A stretch of 6,468 nt of DNA from contig JAUPWC010000432.1 in NCBI GenBank assembly GCA_030916665.1, positions 1-6,468 of the forward strand, in the 5' to 3' direction. The notes under the pieces were generated by a model. The model was not told the DNA's origin. It ran no database searches and worked only from the letters and a program-made list of their open reading frames with translations. Positions 1 through 4,898 of the stretch are shown piece after piece. The translations under genes and the position numbers were made by a program. This stretch comes from Verrucomicrobiota bacterium. Lineage in GTDB: Bacteria > Verrucomicrobiota > Verrucomicrobiia > Opitutales > Opitutaceae. Positions within the stretch are counted from its first letter, which is position 1; the number at the start of each line of letters is the position of its first letter.

Positions 1-2
1 AA

Positions 3-425
3 GCCGTGCTCGCTCATGAGAACGGCCACTACCGGCGCGGTCACATCCCGCAGCGGCTGGTGACGATGGCGCTGCTGCAACTCGGCGCCTTTGCCGCCAT
101 CGCATGGCTCAGCCAGGCGCCGTGGTTCAACGCCGCCTTCGGCCTGCCCGCCGGGGCCACGGCGGCGACGTTCCTCCTGTTCGGCCTGCTGGGCGGACTG
201 GCGACCTTCTGGTTTTCGCCCATCGGCAACTGGGTCTCGCGCAAACACGAATACGAGGCCGACGCCTTCGCCCGCGAGGCGATGGGCGGGGCGGCGCCGC
301 TGTCCGGCGCGCTGCGCAAGCTTTCGCAGAAGAACCTGTCCAACCTCACGCCGCACCCGCTCTACAGCGCGGTCTATTACTCGCACCCCACGCTCGTGGA
401 GCGCGAGCAGGCGTTGCAGGGCTGA
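3..425 (+). CDS. M48-family (Ste24/CAAX-protease-like) zinc metalloprotease, C-terminal part
   Basis: The gene is cut by the window edge, so only its last 140 residues are visible. It is a membrane-embedded zinc endopeptidase of family M48. The fragment opens with the zinc motif HENGH (HExxH, residues 5-9 of the fragment). Two hydrophobic segments follow, at about residues 20-37 and 50-71. Then comes SRKHEYEADAFA, where Glu83 is the expected third zinc ligand and Asp87 the conserved partner. The closing part (NLTPHPLYSAVYYSHPTLVERE) matches the usual Ste24-type ending, in which SHPTLVER is characteristic. The family cleaves near the C-terminus of prenylated substrates in eukaryotes; bacterial members are thought to act in membrane-protein quality control, but their substrates are mostly unknown. 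The codon GTG at 6 is internal, not a start. The gene appears intact to its TGA stop, and exclusion from HtpX rests on the C-terminal motifs. Confidence 0.9.
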   Translation, partial: AVLAHENGHYRRGHIPQRLVTMALLQLGAFAAIAWLSQAPWFNAAFGLPAGATAATFLLFGLLGGLATFWFSPIGNWVSRKHEYEADAFAREAMGGAAPLSGALRKLSQKNLSNLTPHPLYSAVYYSHPTLVEREQALQG

Positions 426-524
426 GGGTGGCACCGGAGTCGCCGGAGAATGGCCGGAGGATTATTTTGCGTAACCGGCAGGTCGCCATTAGCTCTGCTT
501 GCTTCTGTGAAAATCTCCCACCGC

Positions 525-1424
525 ATGCGCTCACTGATCCTTTTTGTCGCCAGCCTCATTTGCGTGCTGGTCGCCCCGGCGGCGATCACGGTCGCGACCT
601 ACAACGTCGAGAACTACACGCTCGCGAACCGCATGGTGGACGGCGTCTATCGCGAGGCCTATCCGAAACCGGAGAAGGAGCGCGCGGCGCTCAGCCAGGT
701 GATCGGCGCCATCGCGCCCGACGTGCTCGCGGTGCAGGAGATGGGGCCGCAGCCCTACCTGGATGAGTTTCAGCGCGAACTGAAGGCGGCGGGCCAGAAC
801 TACCCGCACGCGGTGCTGCTCGACGGGCCCGATGCCGACCGGCATGTCGCCGTGCTGTCGAAGGTGCCGTTCAAGGAAGTGAAGCATCACGCCAACGTGT
901 CGTTCACCTACTTTGACCAACCCGCCAAGGTCCGGCGCGGCGTGCTCGAGGTGATCTTCGCGACGGACCACGGCGACGTCTCGCTCTTTGTCGTTCACCT
1001 GAAGAGCAAATACACCGAGCGGAAGGATGATCCGGAATCCGCCCTGCAGCGGGCGCTGGAGGCCGAGGCGGTCCGCGACCTGGTGCTCACGCGTTTCCCG
1101 GATCCCGCGCAGGCGAAGTTCGTCGTGACCGGGGACTGGAACGACACCCGCAGCACGCGTCCCGTGCGCGCCCTGCAGAAGCGCGGCGAACTCGTGGTGG
1201 GCGAACTCGTGCGCGCCGCGGATTCACGCGGACATCTCTGGACGCATTTCTTCCGCCGCGAGGACCAATACAGCCGCATCGACTACCTCATGGTGTCACC
1301 CGGCCTGAAGCCGTTCGTGGCCGGCAACCGCGCGACGATTCACGACGGCCCCGGTGTTTTCGATGCCAGCGACCATCGTCCGGTTTGGCTGAAGCTGGAA
1401 GTCCAGCCCAAGCCCACCCGCTGA
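525..1424 (+). CDS. exported endonuclease/exonuclease/phosphatase (EEP) family protein
   Basis: This encodes a 299-residue EEP-fold metal-dependent hydrolase that cleaves phosphodiester or phosphomonoester bonds. The visible motifs in order are TYNVENY (metal-associated Asn27), VLAVQEMG (metal ligand Glu72), VVHLKSK (His158), TGDWNDT (Asp204 and Asn206), SRIDYLMV (Asp253) and the closing SDHRPV (Asp283 and catalytic His284). The complete set points to an active enzyme. I chose ATG 525 because the first 20 residues (MRSLILFVASLICVLVAPAA) form a good signal peptide. An upstream in-frame ATG at 450 would put 25 unlikely residues before it. The protein is therefore probably periplasmic or secreted. 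Its substrate could be extracellular nucleic acid, a sugar phosphate or a lipid, and the sequence does not decide this. The preceding protease gene ends about 100 bp upstream. No Shine-Dalgarno site is obvious. Confidence 0.9.
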   Translation: MRSLILFVASLICVLVAPAAITVATYNVENYTLANRMVDGVYREAYPKPEKERAALSQVIGAIAPDVLAVQEMGPQPYLDEFQRELKAAGQNYPHAVLLDGPDADRHVAVLSKVPFKEVKHHANVSFTYFDQPAKVRRGVLEVIFATDHGDVSLFVVHLKSKYTERKDDPESALQRALEAEAVRDLVLTRFPDPAQAKFVVTGDWNDTRSTRPVRALQKRGELVVGELVRAADSRGHLWTHFFRREDQYSRIDYLMVSPGLKPFVAGNRATIHDGPGVFDASDHRPVWLKLEVQPKPTR

Positions 1425-1455
1425 TTTATCCGTAACCAAGCCAACGCGCCGCGCC

Positions 1456-2049
1456 ATGATCCCGTTTGAGCACATCGTCCTGGTGGATTTCGAGAACGTG
1501 CCGGACGTGGATTTCGCCGGCATCGATGGGAAGCCGGTGCGGGTGGTGCTGCTGATCGGCACGCGCCAGCAACGCCTCGATCTGGCGCTGGTGCGGCAGA
1601 TTCACCGCCTCAACCTGCAGATCGAGCTCGTCGAGGTGGGCGTGGCCGGGCGCAGCGCCTTTGATTTGGCGCTGGCCTACCAACTCGGTGTCGCCGCCAA
1701 AGAACACCCGCAGGCGCAGTTCCACATCGTCTCCCAGGCGGAGGATTTCGAGCCGCTGCTGCGGCATCTCGCCTCGCGCGGCATGGATGTCACCCGGCAC
1801 AAGGTGTTCCCGTCGCTTTATCTGCCGATCCCGTTGCGCCGGGATGCTCCGGTGGTGCGCCTGGAAAAACTGATCGAACAGATCCGGGACGGAACCCTGC
1901 GTCCGCGGAAGCGCTCCACGCTGGAGCATGTGATCGCGACCTTTGACGGCAACAGCCTCTCCAAGGAGCAGGTGCGGGTGGTGCTTGATCAGCTGATTCG
2001 CCAGCGCGTGCTCCTGATTGATGACCGGGACAAGGTGGGTTATCCGTAA
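1456..2049 (+). CDS. NYN/PIN-like domain protein with C-terminal winged-helix-like region
   Basis: This 197-residue cytoplasmic protein has a PIN-like nuclease core. Acidic residues sit where NYN/PIN domains bind metal: Asp11 and Glu13 in LVDFENVP, Asp70 in GRSAFDLALAYQLG, and Asp97 in IVSQAEDFEPLL. The DFEN motif after a short hydrophobic strand is typical of NYN domains, which act as RNases in RNA processing. Strand and helix alternation fits a Rossmann-like core to about residue 118. Residues about 139-197 are charged and helical, and end in QLIRQRVLLIDDRDKVGYP. This resembles a small winged helix that could contact nucleic acid, which is an inference. The gene starts 31 bp after the EEP gene and may be co-transcribed, but one protein is exported and the other is not, so a shared function is doubtful. 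No Shine-Dalgarno site precedes ATG 1456. The RNA target is unknown. Confidence 0.82.
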   Translation: MIPFEHIVLVDFENVPDVDFAGIDGKPVRVVLLIGTRQQRLDLALVRQIHRLNLQIELVEVGVAGRSAFDLALAYQLGVAAKEHPQAQFHIVSQAEDFEPLLRHLASRGMDVTRHKVFPSLYLPIPLRRDAPVVRLEKLIEQIRDGTLRPRKRSTLEHVIATFDGNSLSKEQVRVVLDQLIRQRVLLIDDRDKVGYP

Positions 2050-2152
2050 GCCCGGCTCATCGCGCACTCCACCGGCGCTTCAGACTGCCTTCGGGATCGG
2101 GTGCGGGATTGAGCGCATGTGTTCGTCGATTACCCTGACGGTCTCTGGTCAC

Positions 2153-2217
2153 GGCGCGGCCGAGCAAGGTGCCGGCGGATGATAGCCCGTGGGGTTCGAT
2201 CCCCCTCCGCGCCGCCA
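2153..2217 (+). tRNA. tRNA-like element or tRNA remnant (no anticodon arm)
   Basis: GGCGCGG (2153-2159) pairs perfectly with CCGCGCC (2207-2213), followed by discriminator G and an encoded CCA (2215-2217), as in a tRNA acceptor stem. A T-arm follows the expected layout: GGGG (2191-2194), loop TTCGATC, then CCCC (2202-2205), with a T-T mismatch at the stem base. Upstream, CCGAGCAAGGTGCC resembles the D-arm of class II tRNAs. GGC, eight bases and GCC (about 2174-2188) could be a variable arm. The element has only 62 bases before CCA, and 30 between acceptor and T-arm, too few for both D- and anticodon arms. I see no anticodon. The GCCA end and D-arm recall tRNA-Ser, so a deleted tRNA-Ser copy or an attachment-site remnant is likely. 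A functional tRNA is unlikely. Confidence 0.4.
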
Positions 2218-2410
2218 ATTTTTCCGAGAGAGAACCTAATGCCAAAAATTTAAGCCATTGCTTAAGATTCATCTAATCAGGGTATTACGGAGGCTTTGTT
2301 AGGCATGCTTAAATGTGAGTTCTATTTCGAATTGTAGTTCAGGCCTTGCCGTTGAGTTTTTGGTTTAGACCGATTTAAGTTATGTAAATTCTCCCAAGAC
2401 CATCGGTGGC

Positions 2411-2440
2411 GGGGCACTGAGGGCTGAGCCCCCTTAATTT
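2411..2440 (+). terminator. weak terminator-like hairpin
   Basis: GGGGC pairs with GCCCC across a loop that itself contains a tighter GGGC-TGA-GCCC hairpin. TTAATTT follows on the plus strand. No plus-strand gene ends just before it, and the T tract is interrupted, so the terminator role is only tentative. Confidence 0.2.
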
Positions 2441-2444
2441 AAGA

Positions 2445-2460
2445 CAACAACCGCTTGTTG
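2445..2460. repeat. perfect inverted repeat CAACAA-CCGC-TTGTTG
   Basis: A six-base stem with a four-base loop lies just beyond the stop codon of the possible minus-strand gene that ends at 2511. It could form an RNA hairpin at the end of that transcript, but there is no T run on the minus side. The role is unknown. Confidence 0.35.
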
Positions 2461-2510
2461 AGAAACCAGGGTTTGGTAACCGCAAAGAGCTCGATGCTGA
2501 GATTTGAGCA

Positions 2511-2792
2511 TTAACTGAGTTCCAGCAGCGCAGCATGCTTTGCGGCAATGTATCGCTGTAGCCATGCCGACCACGACTTACTTTCGGGGAGCAGATCGTG
2601 TCGTTTCATGATTGCGTAGCTTTTTGAGGCCCACGCGAAAGATATCCCGGCCGAACTCGCTAGGCTACGCAAGTTGGGGGGAGCTAGCGATAGCTCGACT
2701 ATCATGCGCTCCACGGGGCAACAAACCCCAGCGGCGATGGCATCTTCCATCGCTCGGAAGTCGTGTATAAACGACGGGGCGCGCGTGATCAT
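2511..2792 (-). CDS. hypothetical small protein with HTH-like segment
   Basis: The frame gives 93 residues from ATG 2792. Other possible starts are ATG 2891, which adds an arginine-rich leader, and ATG 2750, which leaves 79 residues. None has a Shine-Dalgarno site. The part after MEDAIAAG reads like a real protein. LRSLASSAGISFAWASKSYAIMKRHDLL has the spacing of a helix-turn-helix with a following helix. It is similar in pattern to LRALARAAQVSHTHARRLIKKAFELGL in the regulator at 4023-4829, so both may be distantly related DNA-binding modules. The tail (SWSAWLQRYIAAKHAALLEL) looks like an amphipathic helix. I do not recognise the family. The frame lies downstream of the phosphoesterase operon on the same strand and could belong to it. 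A plus-strand frame at 2674-3069 overlaps and also looks partly protein-like, so this call is uncertain. Confidence 0.4.
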   Translation of the reverse strand: MITRAPSFIHDFRAMEDAIAAGVCCPVERMIVELSLAPPNLRSLASSAGISFAWASKSYAIMKRHDLLPESKSWSAWLQRYIAAKHAALLELS

Positions 2793-2928
2793 CGCACGAG
2801 CAGTCCGTTTAGGAGCTGATCCGAAGACGCGGGACGTCTTTCGCCGCCGCAATTGTGCCCTGGGCCTTCGCCTTGTCCGTGATCCGCTCATTGCATTTTA
2901 TGACGACCGGAAGGAGCCATTAGCCGTA

Positions 2929-3297
2929 TTACGCTGGTTCGACTGCGATTTCTTCGTAGCGATAGATCGAATTCCGCGTGTGGAATTCTCCCTCGCCAGG
3001 AATCTTGATCACCTCGGTCGAGGTGAAAATGCCAGGCGTCATCACCCCATTTCGGCAAACCCGCAATAGACGCACCTGCTCCCCGATGGCCGGCGGTAGC
3101 ACCAGCCAGCCCATGAGCGTGTATTCCACTGGCAACGAGCCCGCATTGCCCGGGCGACCGTAGTAGTAATCGCGTGCCGCGACTGCAGGAGAAAGGGGGG
3201 CTGCGACGTCCGCAACTTTGTAGACCACTACAAATTTCAAGGGCCATGGGACCTCCAGGGGCCGAGATCGCGAGAGCATTTGATTATCCGAGCTCAT
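2929..3297 (-). CDS. small beta-rich protein of unknown function, coupled to the phosphoesterase
   Basis: This 122-residue protein has no signal peptide or membrane segment and belongs to no family I can name. Its centre is rich in predicted strands (KFVVVYKVAD, GWLVLPPAIGEQVRLLRVCR). It ends with a conserved-looking block: RNGVMTPGIFTSTEVIKI, then GEFHTRNSIYRYEEI. That glycine/proline turn, the FTST and the TRNSIYR pattern suggest a small barrel domain, such as an SH3- or OB-like fold, by inference only. The start is well supported: its ATG overlaps the TGA stop of the metallophosphoesterase as ATGA (3294-3297), so the two genes are probably translationally coupled and made together. No separate Shine-Dalgarno site is needed or seen. 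It may be a partner, specificity factor or antidote-type companion of the enzyme. The overlapping minus-strand frame at 2888-3247 has a less protein-like composition. Confidence 0.65.
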   Translation of the reverse strand: MSSDNQMLSRSRPLEVPWPLKFVVVYKVADVAAPLSPAVAARDYYYGRPGNAGSLPVEYTLMGWLVLPPAIGEQVRLLRVCRNGVMTPGIFTSTEVIKIPGEGEFHTRNSIYRYEEIAVEPA

Positions 3298-3920
3298 AGA
3301 TCGACGACCATAGGTGCCCTCACCGGGCGATAGCTGTCATCGCAAATGGCCGCATTGACCATAATTGTGTTCTGCAAAGCCGTGCGCCCATATCCGGCAT
3401 GGATGTGACCACAGAAATGGGCCTTTAGGCGCAAGGAATCGATCCGCCTACGCAGGTCGACACAGCCTACTGCGACTCCGTCAAAGGTTCGATCGAGGAT
3501 GCCGTGCGCGGGACAGTGCGTGATCAACACATCTGTCGCATCGGGAATCATTTCCCAATGTCTCGCGATCGCGGTTCCTCTGTCGCGATTGAAGGCCCAA
3601 TTGAAGAATCGAGGAGATACCGGCGATCCCCAGATGCGAAGGTCTCCCACTTGGCAGCCTTGATCATTCAAACAGGTGATATCCTTAGGAATAAGCGCAC
3701 TGACTAGATCCCAACGAGTCTCGAATAGCCGATCATGATTTCCGGGGACCAGTATTTTAGCTGCGAAGCCGCTCCGTGACCCAAACCACGATAGGAAATC
3801 TTGGACATCAGGAAGGGTGCTGTGCCCTGTGATGTCTCCGGCATGAACAAGCACGTCGCCGGGAGGAACGTTGACGTGAGCGTGGAGACCGTGCGTGTCC
3901 GATATGACTATAAAGCGCAT
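3294..3920 (-). CDS. calcineurin-like metallophosphoesterase, MPPED/UPF0046 type
   Basis: The 208-residue cytoplasmic enzyme shows the complete two-metal phosphoesterase motif set. These are SDTHG (Asp8, His10), HAGDIT (Asp29), PGNHD (Asn61, His62), ITHCPAHG (His135) and CGHIHAGYG (His172, His174). IWGSPVSP followed by FNWAFNRDRG, and the ending VNAAICDDSYRP, match the MPPED1/MPPED2-like family. Characterised relatives hydrolyse phosphodiesters, including cyclic nucleotides, sometimes weakly. The true substrate here is unknown. I chose ATG 3920 because family members begin directly with this strand (MRFIVISDTHG) and a strong GGAGGT lies upstream, although its spacing of about 14 bases is long. 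An in-frame ATG at 3974 would add 18 residues and has no ribosome site. The stop overlaps the start of the next gene by ATGA. The enzyme is full length and looks active. Confidence 0.88.
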   Translation of the reverse strand: MRFIVISDTHGLHAHVNVPPGDVLVHAGDITGHSTLPDVQDFLSWFGSRSGFAAKILVPGNHDRLFETRWDLVSALIPKDITCLNDQGCQVGDLRIWGSPVSPRFFNWAFNRDRGTAIARHWEMIPDATDVLITHCPAHGILDRTFDGVAVGCVDLRRRIDSLRLKAHFCGHIHAGYGRTALQNTIMVNAAICDDSYRPVRAPMVVDL

Positions 3921-3933
3921 AGATTGCAGTCTT

Positions 3934-3939
3934 ACCTCC
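3934..3939 (-). promoter_or_regulatory. strong Shine-Dalgarno site for the phosphoesterase
   Basis: On the minus strand GGAGGT precedes ATG 3920 by about 14 bases. It favours this internal start over the ATG at 3974, from which the GGAGGT would fall inside the coding region. None of the GC-rich flank genes has so clear a site, which sets the insertion apart. Confidence 0.5.
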
Positions 3940-4022
3940 AAACATCGCCGAAAGCCGGCTAAGACTTTCTTCATTCAAGCGACGGATCACAGAGGGAAAC
4001 GATATGAGCCAAGTATCCGACT

Positions 4023-4829
4023 ATGTGCGGTGTGATATGTCGCCCAAAAGATAACATTGAAAAAATAGGTTCCAAGAGGTTCCATATTGGAATGCTTGTT
4101 CCCCTGCCGAAACCCGCCCCTCTTACCCGAGTGCTGACGCAAATGCGTCTCTACCAAGCTTCACATGGGATGCAGTGGCCAAGCCTCCGGGCTTTGGCGC
4201 GCGCCGCGCAGGTGAGTCACACCCACGCGCGAAGATTGATTAAGAAGGCTTTTGAGCTCGGCCTTGCGCAGCCGGTTTACAATGAAACCTCCCGCGGAAA
4301 GCAGCTGGTGAGCTGCCAAGTTGTTTTGGACCGGAACGTTGATCGTGGACTGGCATGGGCCCACGAAGTCACATGCGCTTGGACGAAGCCCCTCGTGTTT
4401 AAGCAGCAGGTCGGCGTTGGGTTTTGGCTTGATCGAGCTTTATTCAGCCTGCGTCATTATCAAGGCAAGCGGACGAAGAGCGATCCGATGCCGTTAGTCG
4501 GACGACCGGACGCACAGGTTTGGGCCGTCAGGTTTGCTAGTCGCGAACCCGAGCAGCACCGCTCTGAATTGAATCTAGGGCCTCTGGACATCGCAGTTGT
4601 CCATTTGGTGCGACCGGCCGACGTTCCGAAGGCATCCTGGTGTCTTCTGGATTCTGAAACGACACCGCGATGCGCCTATGTCACCAACACGCAATGGGGG
4701 CATCGGGCGCGCCGCACCTCTGACCCGTCATTGAAAACCGAAACCTTGAACCTCAGAAAGCACAGGTTCGTAGCTGTGATAGGAAGGATCATCCGCGTCA
4801 TGCCGATGCCCCGCAGACTCGCTGAGTAA
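4023..4829 (+). CDS. HTH DNA-binding protein, possibly a phage-repressor-like regulator
   Basis: From ATG 4023 the protein has 268 residues. An alternative start at ATG 4092 gives 245 residues and is plausible, because the first 23 residues look unlike a folded domain. With 4023 numbering, residues 54-81 (PSLRALARAAQVSHTHARRLIKKAFELGL) form a clear helix-turn-helix. It is followed by a possible wing (RGKQLVSCQVVL), so DNA binding is well supported. The C-terminal half contains LGPLDIAVVHLVRPADVP, then LLDSETTPRCAYV, and near the end RFVAVIGRIIRVMP. This order resembles the strands of LexA/S24 repressor domains, whose last strand often reads as hydrophobics-GRV. The catalytic Ser and Lys are not convincingly present (Arg replaces Lys in TPRCAYV), so self-cleavage is doubtful. 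It is divergent from the phosphoesterase operon and may control it. A replication-initiator-type winged helix is the alternative. Confidence 0.6.
   Translation: MCGVICRPKDNIEKIGSKRFHIGMLVPLPKPAPLTRVLTQMRLYQASHGMQWPSLRALARAAQVSHTHARRLIKKAFELGLAQPVYNETSRGKQLVSCQVVLDRNVDRGLAWAHEVTCAWTKPLVFKQQVGVGFWLDRALFSLRHYQGKRTKSDPMPLVGRPDAQVWAVRFASREPEQHRSELNLGPLDIAVVHLVRPADVPKASWCLLDSETTPRCAYVTNTQWGHRARRTSDPSLKTETLNLRKHRFVAVIGRIIRVMPMPRRLAE
4070..4092 (+). promoter_or_regulatory. candidate operator: TTCCA half-sites
   Basis: TTCCA occurs at 4070-4074 and 4080-4084, one helical turn apart. The second copy forms a perfect inverted repeat with TGGAA at 4088-4092 (TTCCA-TAT-TGGAA). The cluster ends on the first base of the alternative start codon at 4092 of an HTH gene, so autoregulation is possible if that start is used. 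A chance occurrence cannot be excluded. Confidence 0.3.
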
Positions 4830-4898
4830 ACCTATCTTGAGTAAAGAGTAGTAGTTAACGGTCTGAGAATGTGAGGAACCGGCACTATAGGTGCAAAA

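Larger units (their letters stand above)
2218..2510. other. AT-rich gene-free stretch with short hairpins
   Basis: No convincing reading frame lies here on either strand. GC is about 38% by hand count over 2221-2400, far below the left flank. The stretch begins right after the CCA of the tRNA-like element with a short T run. Three inverted repeats stand out. TTAAGC/GCTTAA has a 4-base loop (2250-2265). GGGGC/GCCCC, with a nested GGGC/GCCC, lies at about 2411-2431. CAACAA/TTGTTG has a 4-base loop (2445-2460). The segment may be the edge of an inserted element or decayed sequence. Confidence 0.5.
2218..4898. other. putative accessory insertion next to a tRNA-like site
   Basis: The block between the NYN gene with its tRNA-like neighbour and the sulfatase differs from both flanks. 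It has lower GC, more mixed third positions, loose gene packing, and regulator-like and unrecognised genes in place of housekeeping ones. Its left edge falls on the encoded CCA of a tRNA-derived sequence, a common integration target. Against mobility, I see no integrase, transposase or relaxase, and no obvious second copy of the T-arm/acceptor sequence near 4830-4900. It could be an old, reduced island or simply a variable region. The right boundary is set by the sulfatase stop codon and is only approximate. Confidence 0.4.

Noticed and set aside
450..524. Upstream in-frame start for the EEP protein
   Set aside because: It would place 25 residues ahead of a clear signal peptide, so ATG 525 is preferred.
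1426..2067. Long minus-strand frame over the NYN gene
   Set aside because: It is the antisense of a well supported gene, and such shadows are common at high GC.
2057..2272. Minus-strand frame of 71 residues
   Set aside because: It runs across the tRNA-like element; RRGIEPHG is the typical translation of a reversed T-arm, so it is a false gene.
2299..2305. GTTAGGC resembling an integron attC core site
   Set aside because: No matching RYYYAAC partner lies at the expected distance, and the gene layout is not that of cassettes on one strand.
2674..3069. Plus-strand frame of 131 residues
   Set aside because: It lies opposite the coupled small-protein gene and the minus HTH-like frame. Parts look protein-like, so it is recorded as a finding but not called as a gene.
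2888..3247. Minus-strand frame of 119 residues, whose end also overlaps an ATG as ATGA
   Set aside because: Its composition is rich in Arg, Gly, Ser and His without pattern, and it overlaps the better supported gene coupled to the phosphoesterase.
4830..4892. Inverted repeat ACCTAT and ATAGGT between the convergent genes
   Set aside because: Six bases across a loop of about 50, with no T run, gives no real support for a terminator.
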